Assembly: GCF_015773195.1 (NCBI RefSeq)
Contig: NZ_JADWYK010000003.1
Span: forward strand, 413,655 to 477,654
DNA length: 64,000 nt
Reading direction: 5' to 3'
From: Hymenobacter guriensis
Lineage (GTDB): Bacteria > Bacteroidota > Bacteroidia > Cytophagales > Hymenobacteraceae
Notes under the pieces: model-generated
Told to the model about the DNA's origin: nothing
Seen by the model: the letters and a program-made list of their open reading frames with translations, nothing else
The model's database searches: none
Part shown: piece by piece, positions 44,787 through 52,103 of the stretch
Layout of the letters: each line of letters opens with the position of its first letter
How positions within the stretch are numbered: the stretch's first letter is position 1
Program-made: the position numbers and the translations under genes

Positions 44787-45893
44787 TTACTTTAACTTAA
44801 ATAGCTCATCTTCAGCGTGCTTTTTTGCAGGCCCTGTTAGATGCAAGAGTACCGCTTCAATATCCTTGATAAGAAAACTTCGTTTCTTGCCTTCTGTGTT
44901 AAGACGGTCAATGTCTAGCTCTAGTTGTCGATACTTATTGTAAATCTTCTTGCCACTGGTACCGGGCGTCTGCTGCGCTAACTGTTCCGCCTTTCGGCTA
45001 GTTATTTTTTCTCCTCGATAGATAGATATCAGCGCCACTTGCTGAGCAGTCAATCCTTGTGAAGCTACTGCAGGTGCCTCAAGCAAAGTATACTGATGTC
45101 GAGCAAACCAAGTGTGGGCACGGGCAAGCTGTGGCCGACCACCCGTTGTCAGATAGCTCCAGTCACCATCTAGCAAATCCAGTAGATAAGTAATGTCTTG
45201 CCGAGTAAAAGTGCGGCGATGGTCCCAAAGACTGCGACGCAAGTCGGGAGCTACAAAGACCCAAGTTAAGGTCAGGTAAGGCTCAATTTCTGGCAAAGGA
45301 CGCTGGATTAGTTCTTGCACCAGCCACTTCCCTAGACCTGGGTGCTTTAGTCCCCCCGAAAAGATAATACGTGGTGCTAAGGGAATAGCAGCTATCGGGG
45401 GCCGCTTTATGTATAGGTAGTCTGCCTGTAGTTCTGGGCTCAGTTCGAGCCAGATTTGGTTATCCGTCTGCAGGCGCTTCGCCTCAGCAACTAGTGCACG
45501 AGCGGATTGCTCGTAGTACACAGAAGGTATCTGTTCCTCTGAGGCATGTAACAACTGGTATTGTACCCATTGGAAGCGCAGAGGTAGCTTAGGAGAGGCT
45601 AATAAATCATCGCCCAGATCTTGACCGATCAGGATCAACACTCGGTATTGGTGGGAACGCAACTCATGCTGCACTAAAGACTCATTCACCGGAAGGGCCA
45701 CCTCTTCGGCGCACAGCAAGTACAGCCAAACCTCTACTGAGAGCTGCTCTTTCAGTGCCCGCAACTGTTTAACGGTAGGAACAGAGCTATCCGTTGGGTA
45801 GACCAAGGGCACTTCGTTCACTTTTGGTTCGGGACGCATACTGGTAGGAGAAGCCAAGTAGGCTAGTAGGTCCTTAATAGCAGCAAAAGTCAT
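44787..45893 (-). CDS. Unknown protein of the element's right-end module
   Basis: 368 residues, no export signal or membrane span; not recognised. Rich in Leu, Gln and Glu and predicted mostly helical. Segments such as LTAQQVALISIYRGEKITSRKAEQLAQQT, GTSGKKIYNKYRQLELDIDRL could form a DNA-binding or coiled region near the C-terminus (about 285-350). It is the first gene inside attR, transcribed inward, opposite the integrase end. Two overlapping palindromes at 45937-45960 lie directly upstream and may be its operator. Location suggests a role in excision control or stability of the element. Confidence 0.65.
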   Translation of the reverse strand: MTFAAIKDLLAYLASPTSMRPEPKVNEVPLVYPTDSSVPTVKQLRALKEQLSVEVWLYLLCAEEVALPVNESLVQHELRSHQYRVLILIGQDLGDDLLASPKLPLRFQWVQYQLLHASEEQIPSVYYEQSARALVAEAKRLQTDNQIWLELSPELQADYLYIKRPPIAAIPLAPRIIFSGGLKHPGLGKWLVQELIQRPLPEIEPYLTLTWVFVAPDLRRSLWDHRRTFTRQDITYLLDLLDGDWSYLTTGGRPQLARAHTWFARHQYTLLEAPAVASQGLTAQQVALISIYRGEKITSRKAEQLAQQTPGTSGKKIYNKYRQLELDIDRLNTEGKKRSFLIKDIEAVLLHLTGPAKKHAEDELFKLK

Positions 45894-45936
45894 CGTAAAT
45901 AATAATTGAACAGGGTACCTGCTTGGAAGAAACTAT

Positions 45937-45960
45937 TTTGCTTAAGCAAATCAGATTTGC
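45937..45960. promoter_or_regulatory. Two overlapping palindromes upstream of the right-end gene
   Basis: TTTGCTTAAGCAAA (45937-45950) and GCAAATCAGATTTGC (45946-45960) are both symmetric and share GCAAA. They lie 44 bp before the start at 45893 and just inside attR. A repressor or recombination-factor site is likely. Confidence 0.5.
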
Positions 45961-45974
45961 ATAAATACCCACGT

Positions 45975-45994
45975 GTTTAAACCAGTATTTAAAC
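45975..45994. promoter_or_regulatory. GTTTAAAC motifs inside attR, candidate integrase arm sites
   Basis: GTTTAAACCAGTA at 45975 and a variant ATTTAAACC at 45987-45995 mirror the three GTTTAAAC motifs inside attL. GTTTAAACCAG is shared by 8708-8718 and 45975-45985. Confidence 0.55.
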
Positions 45995-46001
45995 CAAAAG
46001 C

Positions 46002-46039
46002 AAATCAGCCACCCAGACTTGTGTCTAAGTGGCTGATTT
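46002..46039 (-). terminator. Terminator of tRNA-Gly carried by the element
   Basis: AAATCAGCCAC (46002-46012) pairs with GTGGCTGATTT (46029-46039), with AGAC/GTCT pairing in the loop. It follows the tRNA 3' end on the minus strand and mirrors the chromosomal hairpin at 8493-8530, sharing AAATCAGCC and GGCTGATTT but not the loop. Confidence 0.7.
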
Positions 46040-46041
46040 GT

Positions 46042-46092
46042 AATGAGCGGGAAACGAGGCTCGAACTCGCGACCCTCAGCTTGGGAAGCTGA
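46042..46092 (-). repeat. attR: 51-bp direct repeat within tRNA-Gly
   Basis: Identical to 8533-8583. It covers the tRNA-Gly from the anticodon arm to just past the 3' end. Insertion at this point rebuilds the tRNA 3' half with sequence brought by the element. Confidence 0.92.
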
Positions 46093-46118
46093 TGCTCTAC
46101 CAACTGAGCTACTCCCGC
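46046..46118 (-). tRNA. tRNA-Gly (anticodon CCC)
   Basis: 73-nt cloverleaf on the minus strand from 46118: acceptor GCGGGAG pairs with the 3' strand ending CCCGC, D arm with AGCTCAGTTGGTAGAGC, anticodon arm TCAGC-TTCCCAA-GCTGA with CCC at positions 34-36, T loop TTCGAGC. CCA is not encoded. It reads GGG codons. This copy is complete even though its 3' part lies in the integration repeat, so the element preserves tRNA function. Confidence 0.95.
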
Positions 46119-46126
46119 AGGGCAAG

Positions 46127-46156
46127 CAAAAATACGGAGCCGAAACCAATTTACAA
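46127..46156 (-). promoter_or_regulatory. Promoter of tRNA-Gly
   Basis: On the minus strand TTG (46154-46156), 19 bp, then TATTTTTG (46127-46134), which fits the Bacteroidota sigma-A pattern; the tRNA begins 8 bp downstream. Confidence 0.7.
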
Positions 46157-46238
46157 CGGCCCTGCGTATTCTTAGCCGAGTATATTTGGCGTTGCCGGCC
46201 CGGCGGCCGGTCATGGTTTTCCTGCAAGCTTCTTTGTT

Positions 46239-46523
46239 ATGGCTAGTCCGGCGGGGCGTCGCGCGTTTGGTATGTTGCTCCTGAGTATGGGCTGGATTGG
46301 CATTGCGCTGATGCTGCTGCGAGCGGCGCTGCTGCTTTACGTGAGCGGCTATCTGCCCGGAGCCGGGGTGCTGCCCGATCAGCCCGCGGCCCTGCCGTCT
46401 ACCACCGACCTGCTCACTACGCTGGCCTTGCTGGCCGCTTTTGTGCTCATCACGCGCTTTGGCCGCCGCATGCGCCGCGACGCCCGCATTTCCGATGAGC
46501 CCGGCGACCATTCCATTTCCTGA
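46239..46523 (+). CDS. Small inner-membrane protein, unknown function
   Basis: 94 residues with two membrane spans (about 9-36, GMLLLSMGWIGIALMLLRAALLLYV, and 59-78, LLTTLALLAAFVLITRFG) and a positively charged C-terminal tail (RRMRRDARISDEPGD). No family was recognised. A TATATTTG box at 46181-46188 lies 50 bp before the ATG and is a good -7 candidate. The GNAT gene starts 13 bp after its stop, so the two are likely co-transcribed. Confidence 0.7.
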   Translation: MASPAGRRAFGMLLLSMGWIGIALMLLRAALLLYVSGYLPGAGVLPDQPAALPSTTDLLTTLALLAAFVLITRFGRRMRRDARISDEPGDHSIS

Positions 46524-46536
46524 CGCTCGTTCCCCC

Positions 46537-47073
46537 ATGTCTTCTCCTCTCCGCATTCAGGTGGCCAAACGTACCGCCGCCGTAGCAGCACAGCTGGCTG
46601 ATCTGGGCCGCCAGACCTTCCACGACACCTTTGCGGCCGACAACCAACCCGAAGATATGGCCGCCTATCTGGCCGCCAGCTTCAGCCCCGATATTCAGCT
46701 TGCCGAGCTACAGCAGCCCGAAATAACCTTCCTGCTGGCATACTTTGAGCAGGAACTCGTAGGCTACGCCAAGCTGCACATCGGCTCCGATTTGGGGCTG
46801 CCTCCCGAAAAAGTGGGCGTGCGGCAGCTGGAAATAGAGCGGTTGTATGTGCGCGAAGACTGGATTGGCACTGGCCTAGGTGCTTCGCTCATGCGTCGGG
46901 CTATTGAGGAAGCCCGCCTGCAGAGTTGTCGGGCCGTGGTGCTGGGCGTGTGGGAAAAGAACACGCGGGCCCTGGCTTTCTACGGCCGCTTCGGCTTCAA
47001 AACCATCGGGCAGCACACCTTTGCGCTAGGCACCGATATCCAGCAGGATCTGATTCTGCGCAAGGGTCTGTGA
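46537..47073 (+). CDS. GNAT-family N-acetyltransferase
   Basis: 178 residues from ATG 46537; earlier in-frame starts lie inside the preceding gene. The GNAT fold is shown by VAAQLADLGRQTFHDTFA at the N-terminus and the acetyl-CoA binding motif LEIERLYVREDWIGTGLGASLMRRAIEEAR (V/I-x-x-x-x-Q/R-G-x-G/A-like), then VVLGVWEKNTRALAFYGRFGFKTIG. The N-terminal pattern is like PaiA-type polyamine acetyltransferases. The acceptor substrate is unknown; polyamines, small amines or proteins are all possible. Confidence 0.85.
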   Translation: MSSPLRIQVAKRTAAVAAQLADLGRQTFHDTFAADNQPEDMAAYLAASFSPDIQLAELQQPEITFLLAYFEQELVGYAKLHIGSDLGLPPEKVGVRQLEIERLYVREDWIGTGLGASLMRRAIEEARLQSCRAVVLGVWEKNTRALAFYGRFGFKTIGQHTFALGTDIQQDLILRKGL

Positions 47074-47108
47074 ACGGGTACGGCCGCGCCCTCGTACTTT
47101 TGCCGCCG

Positions 47109-48203
47109 GTGGCTTCTGTATTCTTTATTTGTACGCGTACTTTACGGACTGCCGGCCGCCGGTGGCCGGCCGTTGGCAGCCTGATGCTGCTGGTCGCCTG
47201 TTCCGCTCCCGACCAACCGGTTGCCGATACTGTACCGCCACCTTTGGGCCACTACGAAGGGGCCGTGAATATGCCTGGTACAGGTGCACGCATAGGCCTG
47301 GAGCTGCGCAAAATGGCTTCCGGGCAACTGCAGGCTGAGCTGGCGCTCCTGGGCGAAAAGACCACCATGGTTCCCCTGGGGACGGTGCGTTACCGGGCCC
47401 CGCAGCTTCAGCTGGAGCAAGCTGGTGGTTTCCCGGGCCGCCTCACCATCAGTGCCCTGCGGGAGGGAGACTTCCTGCGCGGCACCCTTCAGCTGGATAG
47501 CCTGCGCGGCGAGTTTGTGCTGGTACGACGCGGCGACGCCGCGCCGCGCCCGTGGCGGGAACATGCGGTGCGCCTGCCGGGCCTCAGTAAGGCGCAGTCC
47601 GCTACCTTTTACGTGCCGGATGATACCCTGACTCGTCACCCGGTAATAGTTGCCTGGGCTTCGGCCACGCCCGCCCACCTCGATCAGGTGCTGCGCCTAA
47701 GCCAAGCGAGCGTAGCTACGCTGCTGCTAGCTCCGTCCGCACCTGCCGACTCGGCAGTAGCCCATGCTACCGCGGCGGCGCTACAGTGGCTGCGGCGCCG
47801 GCCTGAAGCTGATACCACCCGACTGGGAGCTTGGGGACGTGGGCCGACGGCATCGGAGGTAGCGGTGGCTGCCCGCCGGGCCTCGGCCAGCTTCTTGGTG
47901 CTCGAAAGCGTGGAGGTGATGGATGAAGCCGGCAGCCAGCCGTTTCGGGCGCTGGGGCGGGCGCGTATCCCGGTTTTTGGCTTCTACGCGGGGCGTGATA
48001 CTACCCTGAGCGTGCGCGAAAGCAGCCGCCGACTGCGACAAGCCCTTGGCCAGCGGCGGGGCGTGCAGGTACGCGTGTTTGATTCGGCTTGGCCCGGCTT
48101 TTACCTGCCTGGTCGCCCGGCCGCCGATGGGCGTTGGCAATGGCCGCAGCCTACCCCGGGCTTGTGGGAAGGACTGGAGCAGTGGCTCCGACAGCTGAAA
48201 TAG
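47109..48203 (+). CDS. Lipoprotein with alpha/beta-hydrolase-like C-terminal part
   Basis: 364 residues from GTG 47109. A lipoprotein signal (SLMLLVACSAPDQ) follows about 20 residues of N-region; the exact start is uncertain because the frame is open further back into the GNAT gene. Residues about 50-160 are beta-rich (GHYEGAVNMPGTGARIGLELRKMASGQLQAELALLG), like the N-terminal barrel of some Bacteroidota peptidases and hydrolases. Residues about 185-364 resemble a dienelactone-hydrolase-like fold (GAWGRGPTASEVAVAARR, IPVFGFYAGRDTTLSVRES), but the expected GxSxG nucleophile elbow reads GRGPTAS, so catalysis is doubtful. Confidence 0.6.
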   Translation: MASVFFICTRTLRTAGRRWPAVGSLMLLVACSAPDQPVADTVPPPLGHYEGAVNMPGTGARIGLELRKMASGQLQAELALLGEKTTMVPLGTVRYRAPQLQLEQAGGFPGRLTISALREGDFLRGTLQLDSLRGEFVLVRRGDAAPRPWREHAVRLPGLSKAQSATFYVPDDTLTRHPVIVAWASATPAHLDQVLRLSQASVATLLLAPSAPADSAVAHATAAALQWLRRRPEADTTRLGAWGRGPTASEVAVAARRASASFLVLESVEVMDEAGSQPFRALGRARIPVFGFYAGRDTTLSVRESSRRLRQALGQRRGVQVRVFDSAWPGFYLPGRPAADGRWQWPQPTPGLWEGLEQWLRQLK

Positions 48204-48209
48204 CGCCGC

Positions 48210-50486
48210 CTATAGTACCAGCAGGCCTTTTTCCCGCAGCTGCCGCCAGGCTGAGCTCTGCAGAAACTGCTCCCAGGGCTGGGCATTGGTGGGGTAGGAA
48301 CCGGCCGCGTCTTTTAGCGTAACCTTGGTGTCGTAGTCGGTGGTGAGGCGGGTGAGCAGCTGGTGCAGCCACGCGCCTACAGCGGCGGGTACGGCTATCT
48401 CGAAGTCCTCGGCCTGCTCGTAGAAGGTGAGAATGGCGCGGGCCGCTTTCGGGCCGGATTCCTGGCGTAGCTCGGGGGCATTGCCCAGCCAGAACAGGCG
48501 GTTGTTGGGGCGGGCGACGTCGGGTTTTGCGGGTTCCTGCAGGGCCTGGGCTATCAGCTGGCGCGGCACCGTGGTTTTGGGTACTTTGAAGTCAAACCAG
48601 AAACCCAGCGGCTCTTGCAGGGCCACGCCGTGCAGGTAGTTGTAAAGCGCCTTAGCCAGGCCCGGACCAAACAACTCGTGGTCGGCGCCGGTGGGGTCGT
48701 CGTGCCAGAGGTCGTTCCAGGCGAAGGGGCCGGGCTCGGGGCCAATCTGCTGCACCTGATACTTGGCCGGGTTGCGGCCTACGGGCGAGTGCGCCGTCAT
48801 GGCGAAGCGGTGCCAGTAGCCGCTCTGCACAATGCCCGCCGCAAACAACTGCCGCACCACTTCCAGCGAATCCACCGTTTCCTGGGTTGTTTCGGTGGGG
48901 AAGCCGTACATCAGGTAGGCGTGTACCATAATGCCGGCCTGGGTGAAGCCGTCCGTGACGCGGGCTACCTGGGCAATGGTCACGCCTTTTTCCATCAAAG
49001 CCAGCAGCCTATCGGACGCCACTTCCAGCCCTCCGCTCACGGCAATGCAGCCCGAGGCGGCCAGCAGTCGGCACAAATCAGGGGTGAAGGTTTTTTCGAA
49101 GCGGATGTTGCCCCACCACGTAATCCGTACCTGCCGCCGCAGCAGCTCGATGGCTAGGTCGCGCAAAGCCAGGGGTGGGGCGGCCTCATCCACGAAATGA
49201 AAACCCGTCTGCCCGGTTTGGCGCACAATCTGCTCGATGCGGTCTACCAGTAAGGTGCTGGGCGCGGTTTCGTAGCGGGCAATGTAGTCGAGCGTGACGT
49301 CGCAGAAGGAGCAGCGCTTCCAGTAGCAGCCGTGGGCCACGGTAAGCTTGTTCCAACGTCCGTCGCTCCAGAGCCGGTGCATAGGATTCAGCACCTCAAT
49401 CACCGACAGATACTCCGTAAGGGGCAAATCTGAGTAATCGGGAGTGCCTACTTCCGCGTGCGGTACATCGGCAAAGGGCTGGTTGATATACTCCACTTCT
49501 CCGGCAGCGTTGCGGAGGAAGGTGCGCTGGAGCAGGTAAGTTTCTGGTTGCTCGTTGCTGGTTTCTGGTTGATGCACGTCTGGTTGAATGCCAGCGGATA
49601 ATTCGTCCGAACTAGAAACCAGCAACAAGCAACCAGAAACATGCTCCAGCAGCCGCAGCCAGGGGCCTTCCCCATCATCCAGCGTCAGGAAATCGATGTA
49701 GTCGAAGAAGCGAGGCTCCCGGATGGTGCGCAGCTCGGTGTTAGGATAGCCGCCGCCCATGCAGGTGTAGGTACTTGGGCTGATTTCTTTGATGCGGCCG
49801 GCCAGCCGAAGCGCCCCGTAGAGGTTGCCGGGAAAAGGTACCGTAAAGCCCACCACGTCGGGCTGGGTGCGGGCCAGCAGCCCGTCCAGTAGCTCCAGCA
49901 GCATTTCATCAAGCAGGTTGGGGGGAGTCTGCAGGGCGGCATGAAGTTCATCAAACGAGGTAGCCGATAAACCTAGCTTCTCGGCGTAGCGCGAAAAACC
50001 GAACTGCGGCCCCACCGTTTCCTTGAGCAGATCGGCCAGATCTTCGAGGTAGAGCGTGGCCAGGTGGCGGGCCTGGTCGGTGAGGCCCATCGTGCCGAAA
50101 GCGTTTTCCAGATCGGCCACGTTGTCGAAGCGGCCGGCCTCAGGCAGAAAGCGCGAGTGGCAGATGCGCGGGGCCAGGGTATTGTCCTTGTTCTGCAGAA
50201 ACCGCATCACCGGGCCAATGGTGCTTTGGTAGCTTTGCCGGAGCCGTATCATACGTCGGGCATTGTCGCTGAGCGGAAATCTGCCGGCTTCAATGGCATC
50301 GAATACCCGCCCCAAGCCTTCCGGTGAGAAAATCTTCAAAACCAGCTCCAGTCCCAGGTCGGCCTGCGACACGTGGTAGCCGCGCCCGCCCAGAAAGCCC
50401 TTCAGGTAGGCCGTGGCCGGATAGGGCGTGTTCAGCTGCGTGAGCGGCGGGGTGATGAGCAGAATGCGGGGCGAAGGAACGGACAC
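48210..50486 (-). CDS. B12-binding-domain radical SAM protein
   Basis: About 758 residues. N-terminal B12-binding-like Rossmann part (RILLITPPLTQLNTPYPATAYLKGFLGGRGYHV and GFTVPFPGNLYGALRLAGRIKE), then the radical SAM core with its iron-sulfur motif HGCYWKRCSFCDV (CX4CX2C, as in this subfamily), SGGLEVASDRLLALMEKG and HAYLMYGFPTETTQET. Substrate unknown. I prefer GTG 50484-50486 as start, because a TATCTTTG -7 box (50508-50515, minus strand) overlaps the alternative TTG at 50508-50510. About 40 residues (GCLLLVSSSDELSAGIQ, then PETSNEQPETY) encoded at 49526-49650 are an in-frame palindromic insertion not expected in the family. Confidence 0.88.
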   Translation of the reverse strand: MSVPSPRILLITPPLTQLNTPYPATAYLKGFLGGRGYHVSQADLGLELVLKIFSPEGLGRVFDAIEAGRFPLSDNARRMIRLRQSYQSTIGPVMRFLQNKDNTLAPRICHSRFLPEAGRFDNVADLENAFGTMGLTDQARHLATLYLEDLADLLKETVGPQFGFSRYAEKLGLSATSFDELHAALQTPPNLLDEMLLELLDGLLARTQPDVVGFTVPFPGNLYGALRLAGRIKEISPSTYTCMGGGYPNTELRTIREPRFFDYIDFLTLDDGEGPWLRLLEHVSGCLLLVSSSDELSAGIQPDVHQPETSNEQPETYLLQRTFLRNAAGEVEYINQPFADVPHAEVGTPDYSDLPLTEYLSVIEVLNPMHRLWSDGRWNKLTVAHGCYWKRCSFCDVTLDYIARYETAPSTLLVDRIEQIVRQTGQTGFHFVDEAAPPLALRDLAIELLRRQVRITWWGNIRFEKTFTPDLCRLLAASGCIAVSGGLEVASDRLLALMEKGVTIAQVARVTDGFTQAGIMVHAYLMYGFPTETTQETVDSLEVVRQLFAAGIVQSGYWHRFAMTAHSPVGRNPAKYQVQQIGPEPGPFAWNDLWHDDPTGADHELFGPGLAKALYNYLHGVALQEPLGFWFDFKVPKTTVPRQLIAQALQEPAKPDVARPNNRLFWLGNAPELRQESGPKAARAILTFYEQAEDFEIAVPAAVGAWLHQLLTRLTTDYDTKVTLKDAAGSYPTNAQPWEQFLQSSAWRQLREKGLLVL
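49526..49650. repeat. Palindromic element inserted in frame in the radical SAM gene
   Basis: Arms 49540-49568 and 49612-49640 match in inverted orientation at 27 of 29 positions (core GTTTCTGGTTGCT, GTTGCTGGTTTCT), with a 43-bp loop. GCTGGAGCA at 49526-49534 and its mirror at 49642-49650 extend the symmetry. The host frame stays open across it. Confidence 0.88.
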
Positions 50487-50507
50487 GGGCAGCAGATCGG
50501 CGAGCTG

Positions 50508-50515
50508 CAAAGATA
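50508..50515 (-). promoter_or_regulatory. -7 box of the radical SAM gene
   Basis: TATCTTTG on the minus strand; transcription would begin about 7 bp downstream, leaving only a short leader before the GTG at 50486. Confidence 0.5.
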
Positions 50516-50640
50516 CGGCGCCGCCGCGCCTCTAACCGCCCCAACTGCTTCCCGGTTCCGCCTGGACCAAGTACGCTTGGTCACTTCCTTCCCGTAGCGT
50601 CACACAGCTTTGACCAGGCCAACTGAGAGTACACACAAAA

Positions 50641-50683
50641 GGGCCGGAAAAGCAGCGGGAGTTTCGCGCTGCTTTTCCGGCCC
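50641..50683 (-). terminator. Strong hairpin after the HMA-AraC gene
   Basis: 17-bp arms GGGCCGGAAAAGCAGCG (50641-50657) and its exact mirror (50667-50683), 9-bp loop, 19 bp after the stop at 50703. Confidence 0.8.
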
Positions 50684-50702
50684 TCGTGGGAATGCGTAGA
50701 AA

Positions 50703-51275
50703 TTATGCCAGCTGATCCATGGCTATGCGGCGGGGCATCAGGTCGCGGCGGAACTCGCTTACGGAGCGGCCGGTCACCTGGCGGAACTGGTTGCTTAGGT
50801 GCTGACCACTGCTGTAGCGCATCAGGTCGGCAATTTCGCCCAGGGTCATTTCGCCGTAGCTGAGCAGCTCTTTCACGCGCTCAATCTTCATGCGAATCAA
50901 ATACTTCTCGATGGTGAGGTTGGCCGTGCGCGAAAACACTTTGCTTAGGTGCGAGTATGTGGCCGCAAAACGGTCGGAGAGGAAAGCGGAGGTGGTCAGC
51001 GGCATGCGCGCCGTGCGCAGGTGCTCCAGGTAGTCGCTCAGAGCACCTTTAATTTGTTCGGTAAGCTGTTCGGCCCGGTCCATCAGCACGTCGAAGCCAG
51101 CTTCGCGCAGCAGGGGAGCCACGTCTTTGGGGTCGGCAGGGGTGTCTTTGGCCAGCACGGCTTCACCCAGCGTTACCTGCGCCGGCCGGTAGCCAGCCTG
51201 TTCGAGCAGATTGCGAACTGCCGACACGCAACGTGGGCAAACCATATTCTTGATGTGCAAGCGGGTTGTTTTCAC
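50703..51275 (-). CDS. AraC-type regulator with N-terminal heavy-metal-associated (HMA) domain
   Basis: 190 residues. Residues 1-67 form an HMA-like ferredoxin fold with the metal motif MVCPRCVSAVRNLL (Cys13 and Cys16). After a linker (about 68-85) comes an AraC/XylS DNA-binding domain (about 90-187; LTIEKYLIRMKIERVKELLSYGEMTLGEIADLMRYSSGQHLSNQFRQVTGRSVSEFRR). The arrangement implies direct sensing of a soft metal such as copper, zinc or silver by the regulator itself. No metal transporter gene lies beside it, so its targets are elsewhere or it controls itself. A 21-bp gap separates it from the small membrane protein upstream on the same strand. Confidence 0.87.
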   Translation of the reverse strand: MKTTRLHIKNMVCPRCVSAVRNLLEQAGYRPAQVTLGEAVLAKDTPADPKDVAPLLREAGFDVLMDRAEQLTEQIKGALSDYLEHLRTARMPLTTSAFLSDRFAATYSHLSKVFSRTANLTIEKYLIRMKIERVKELLSYGEMTLGEIADLMRYSSGQHLSNQFRQVTGRSVSEFRRDLMPRRIAMDQLA

Positions 51276-51296
51276 GATGGTTACTGAAATGAGAGG

Positions 51297-51635
51297 TTAA
51301 GGATTGGACCGCACGCGTTGTCGCAATGGTTTCCCGGAAACAGCAGGAGAGGCCTTTTTCCGGGGTGGGGTGGTGTTCAGAGCGGAGTCCTCCCAGCCGG
51401 GCCCAAACCAGTGCGTAGCAGCCCAGCTCACAAAGGGCACCACACCAAGAAAGGTGACGGCTAGTAGGCAGAAAAGTACGAAAAAAGCGCCGAATAATCT
51501 GGCGAAGAACTCGTTGGAAAATCCGTACAGATAGCTGATAAGTAACAGAGCCAGCAGCAGACTGATGCCAGCTACAATGCCCGTACGGCGTAAGATCGGA
51601 GAAGAGCGAAGAGAAGCGGAACGACGAACAGCCAT
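51297..51635 (-). CDS. Small membrane protein, unknown function
   Basis: 112 residues with two membrane spans (about 18-37, TGIVAGISLLLALLLISYLYG, and 47-74, LFGAFFVLFCLLAVTFLGVVPFVSW) and basic ends (RRSASLRSSPILRR and PRKKASPAVSGKPLRQRVR). No family was recognised. It is on the same strand as the HMA-AraC gene and may share its transcript. Confidence 0.6.
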   Translation of the reverse strand: MAVRRSASLRSSPILRRTGIVAGISLLLALLLISYLYGFSNEFFARLFGAFFVLFCLLAVTFLGVVPFVSWAATHWFGPGWEDSALNTTPPRKKASPAVSGKPLRQRVRSNP

Positions 51636-51809
51636 GCCAGCAAATATACCGGATTCGACTGCGCTCTGTTACGTGCCCGGTCGGAGAAGGTTAGGATGGA
51701 GCAGGCTCAAATCCGGCCCTTGAAACCAACCTCGCAGGCTGCCGCCCGTAGGATTGGGCAGCAGCCTGCTGCTCTCTTCCTTTTTCCACTCCAAGCCTCG
51801 TTATCTGCC

Positions 51810-52079
51810 ATGACTGCTGCCCGTTTTTTTCGCTCGGCCCTTTTTGCTTTCACTTTCACGGCTGCCCTGGCGGCCTGCAACACCGGGAACGATGCCGGTG
51901 AAACCAACGTGGAGCGCGATGCCCACAAGGACACGGACCCAGCCGCGCTTTCCCCCAACAACAGCGACTCGGCCGCGGCCGGCATGCAGGCTGATACGGC
52001 CCGCCGGCCTACCGGCCGCGACCTGTACGAGCAGGCCGGCGAAACCAAAGACCGCAACAACGACGGTATTGCCGATTAA
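51810..52079 (+). CDS. Small acidic lipoprotein
   Basis: 89 residues from ATG 51810; the longer frame to 51696 would bury the signal peptide. Lipoprotein signal AFTFTAALAACNTG, then an acidic low-complexity middle (Asp/Ser/Ala/Asn) and a short calcium-type loop at the end (DRNNDGIAD). Similar small lipoproteins are common in Hymenobacter-type genomes, with no known function. It is followed by a strong hairpin at 52104-52142. Confidence 0.65.
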   Translation: MTAARFFRSALFAFTFTAALAACNTGNDAGETNVERDAHKDTDPAALSPNNSDSAAAGMQADTARRPTGRDLYEQAGETKDRNNDGIAD

Positions 52080-52103
52080 GCTTCTTGTCACTCGTTTTTA
52101 AAG

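Larger units (their letters stand above)
8533..46092. mobile_element. 37.5-kb integrative element in tRNA-Gly carrying a beta-mannan utilisation locus
   Basis: Bounded by 51-bp direct repeats made of tRNA-Gly 3' sequence; the complete tRNA stands only at the right end. A tyrosine recombinase starts 152 bp inside the left repeat. A replication-like gene, an excisionase-like HTH gene and an unknown gene lie inside the right end. GTTTAAAC motifs cluster inside both ends. Cargo: the mannan locus (10208-36137) and a defence-like accessory segment (36295-42330). No relaxase, coupling protein or type IV secretion genes were seen, so it is best described as an integrative, possibly mobilisable, element. 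Its present activity is not known. Confidence 0.85.

Noticed and set aside
48210..50486. Radical SAM motif spacing CX4CX2C taken as a lost iron-sulfur site
   Set aside because: The pattern GCYWxxCxFC is, to my knowledge, normal in this B12-binding subfamily.
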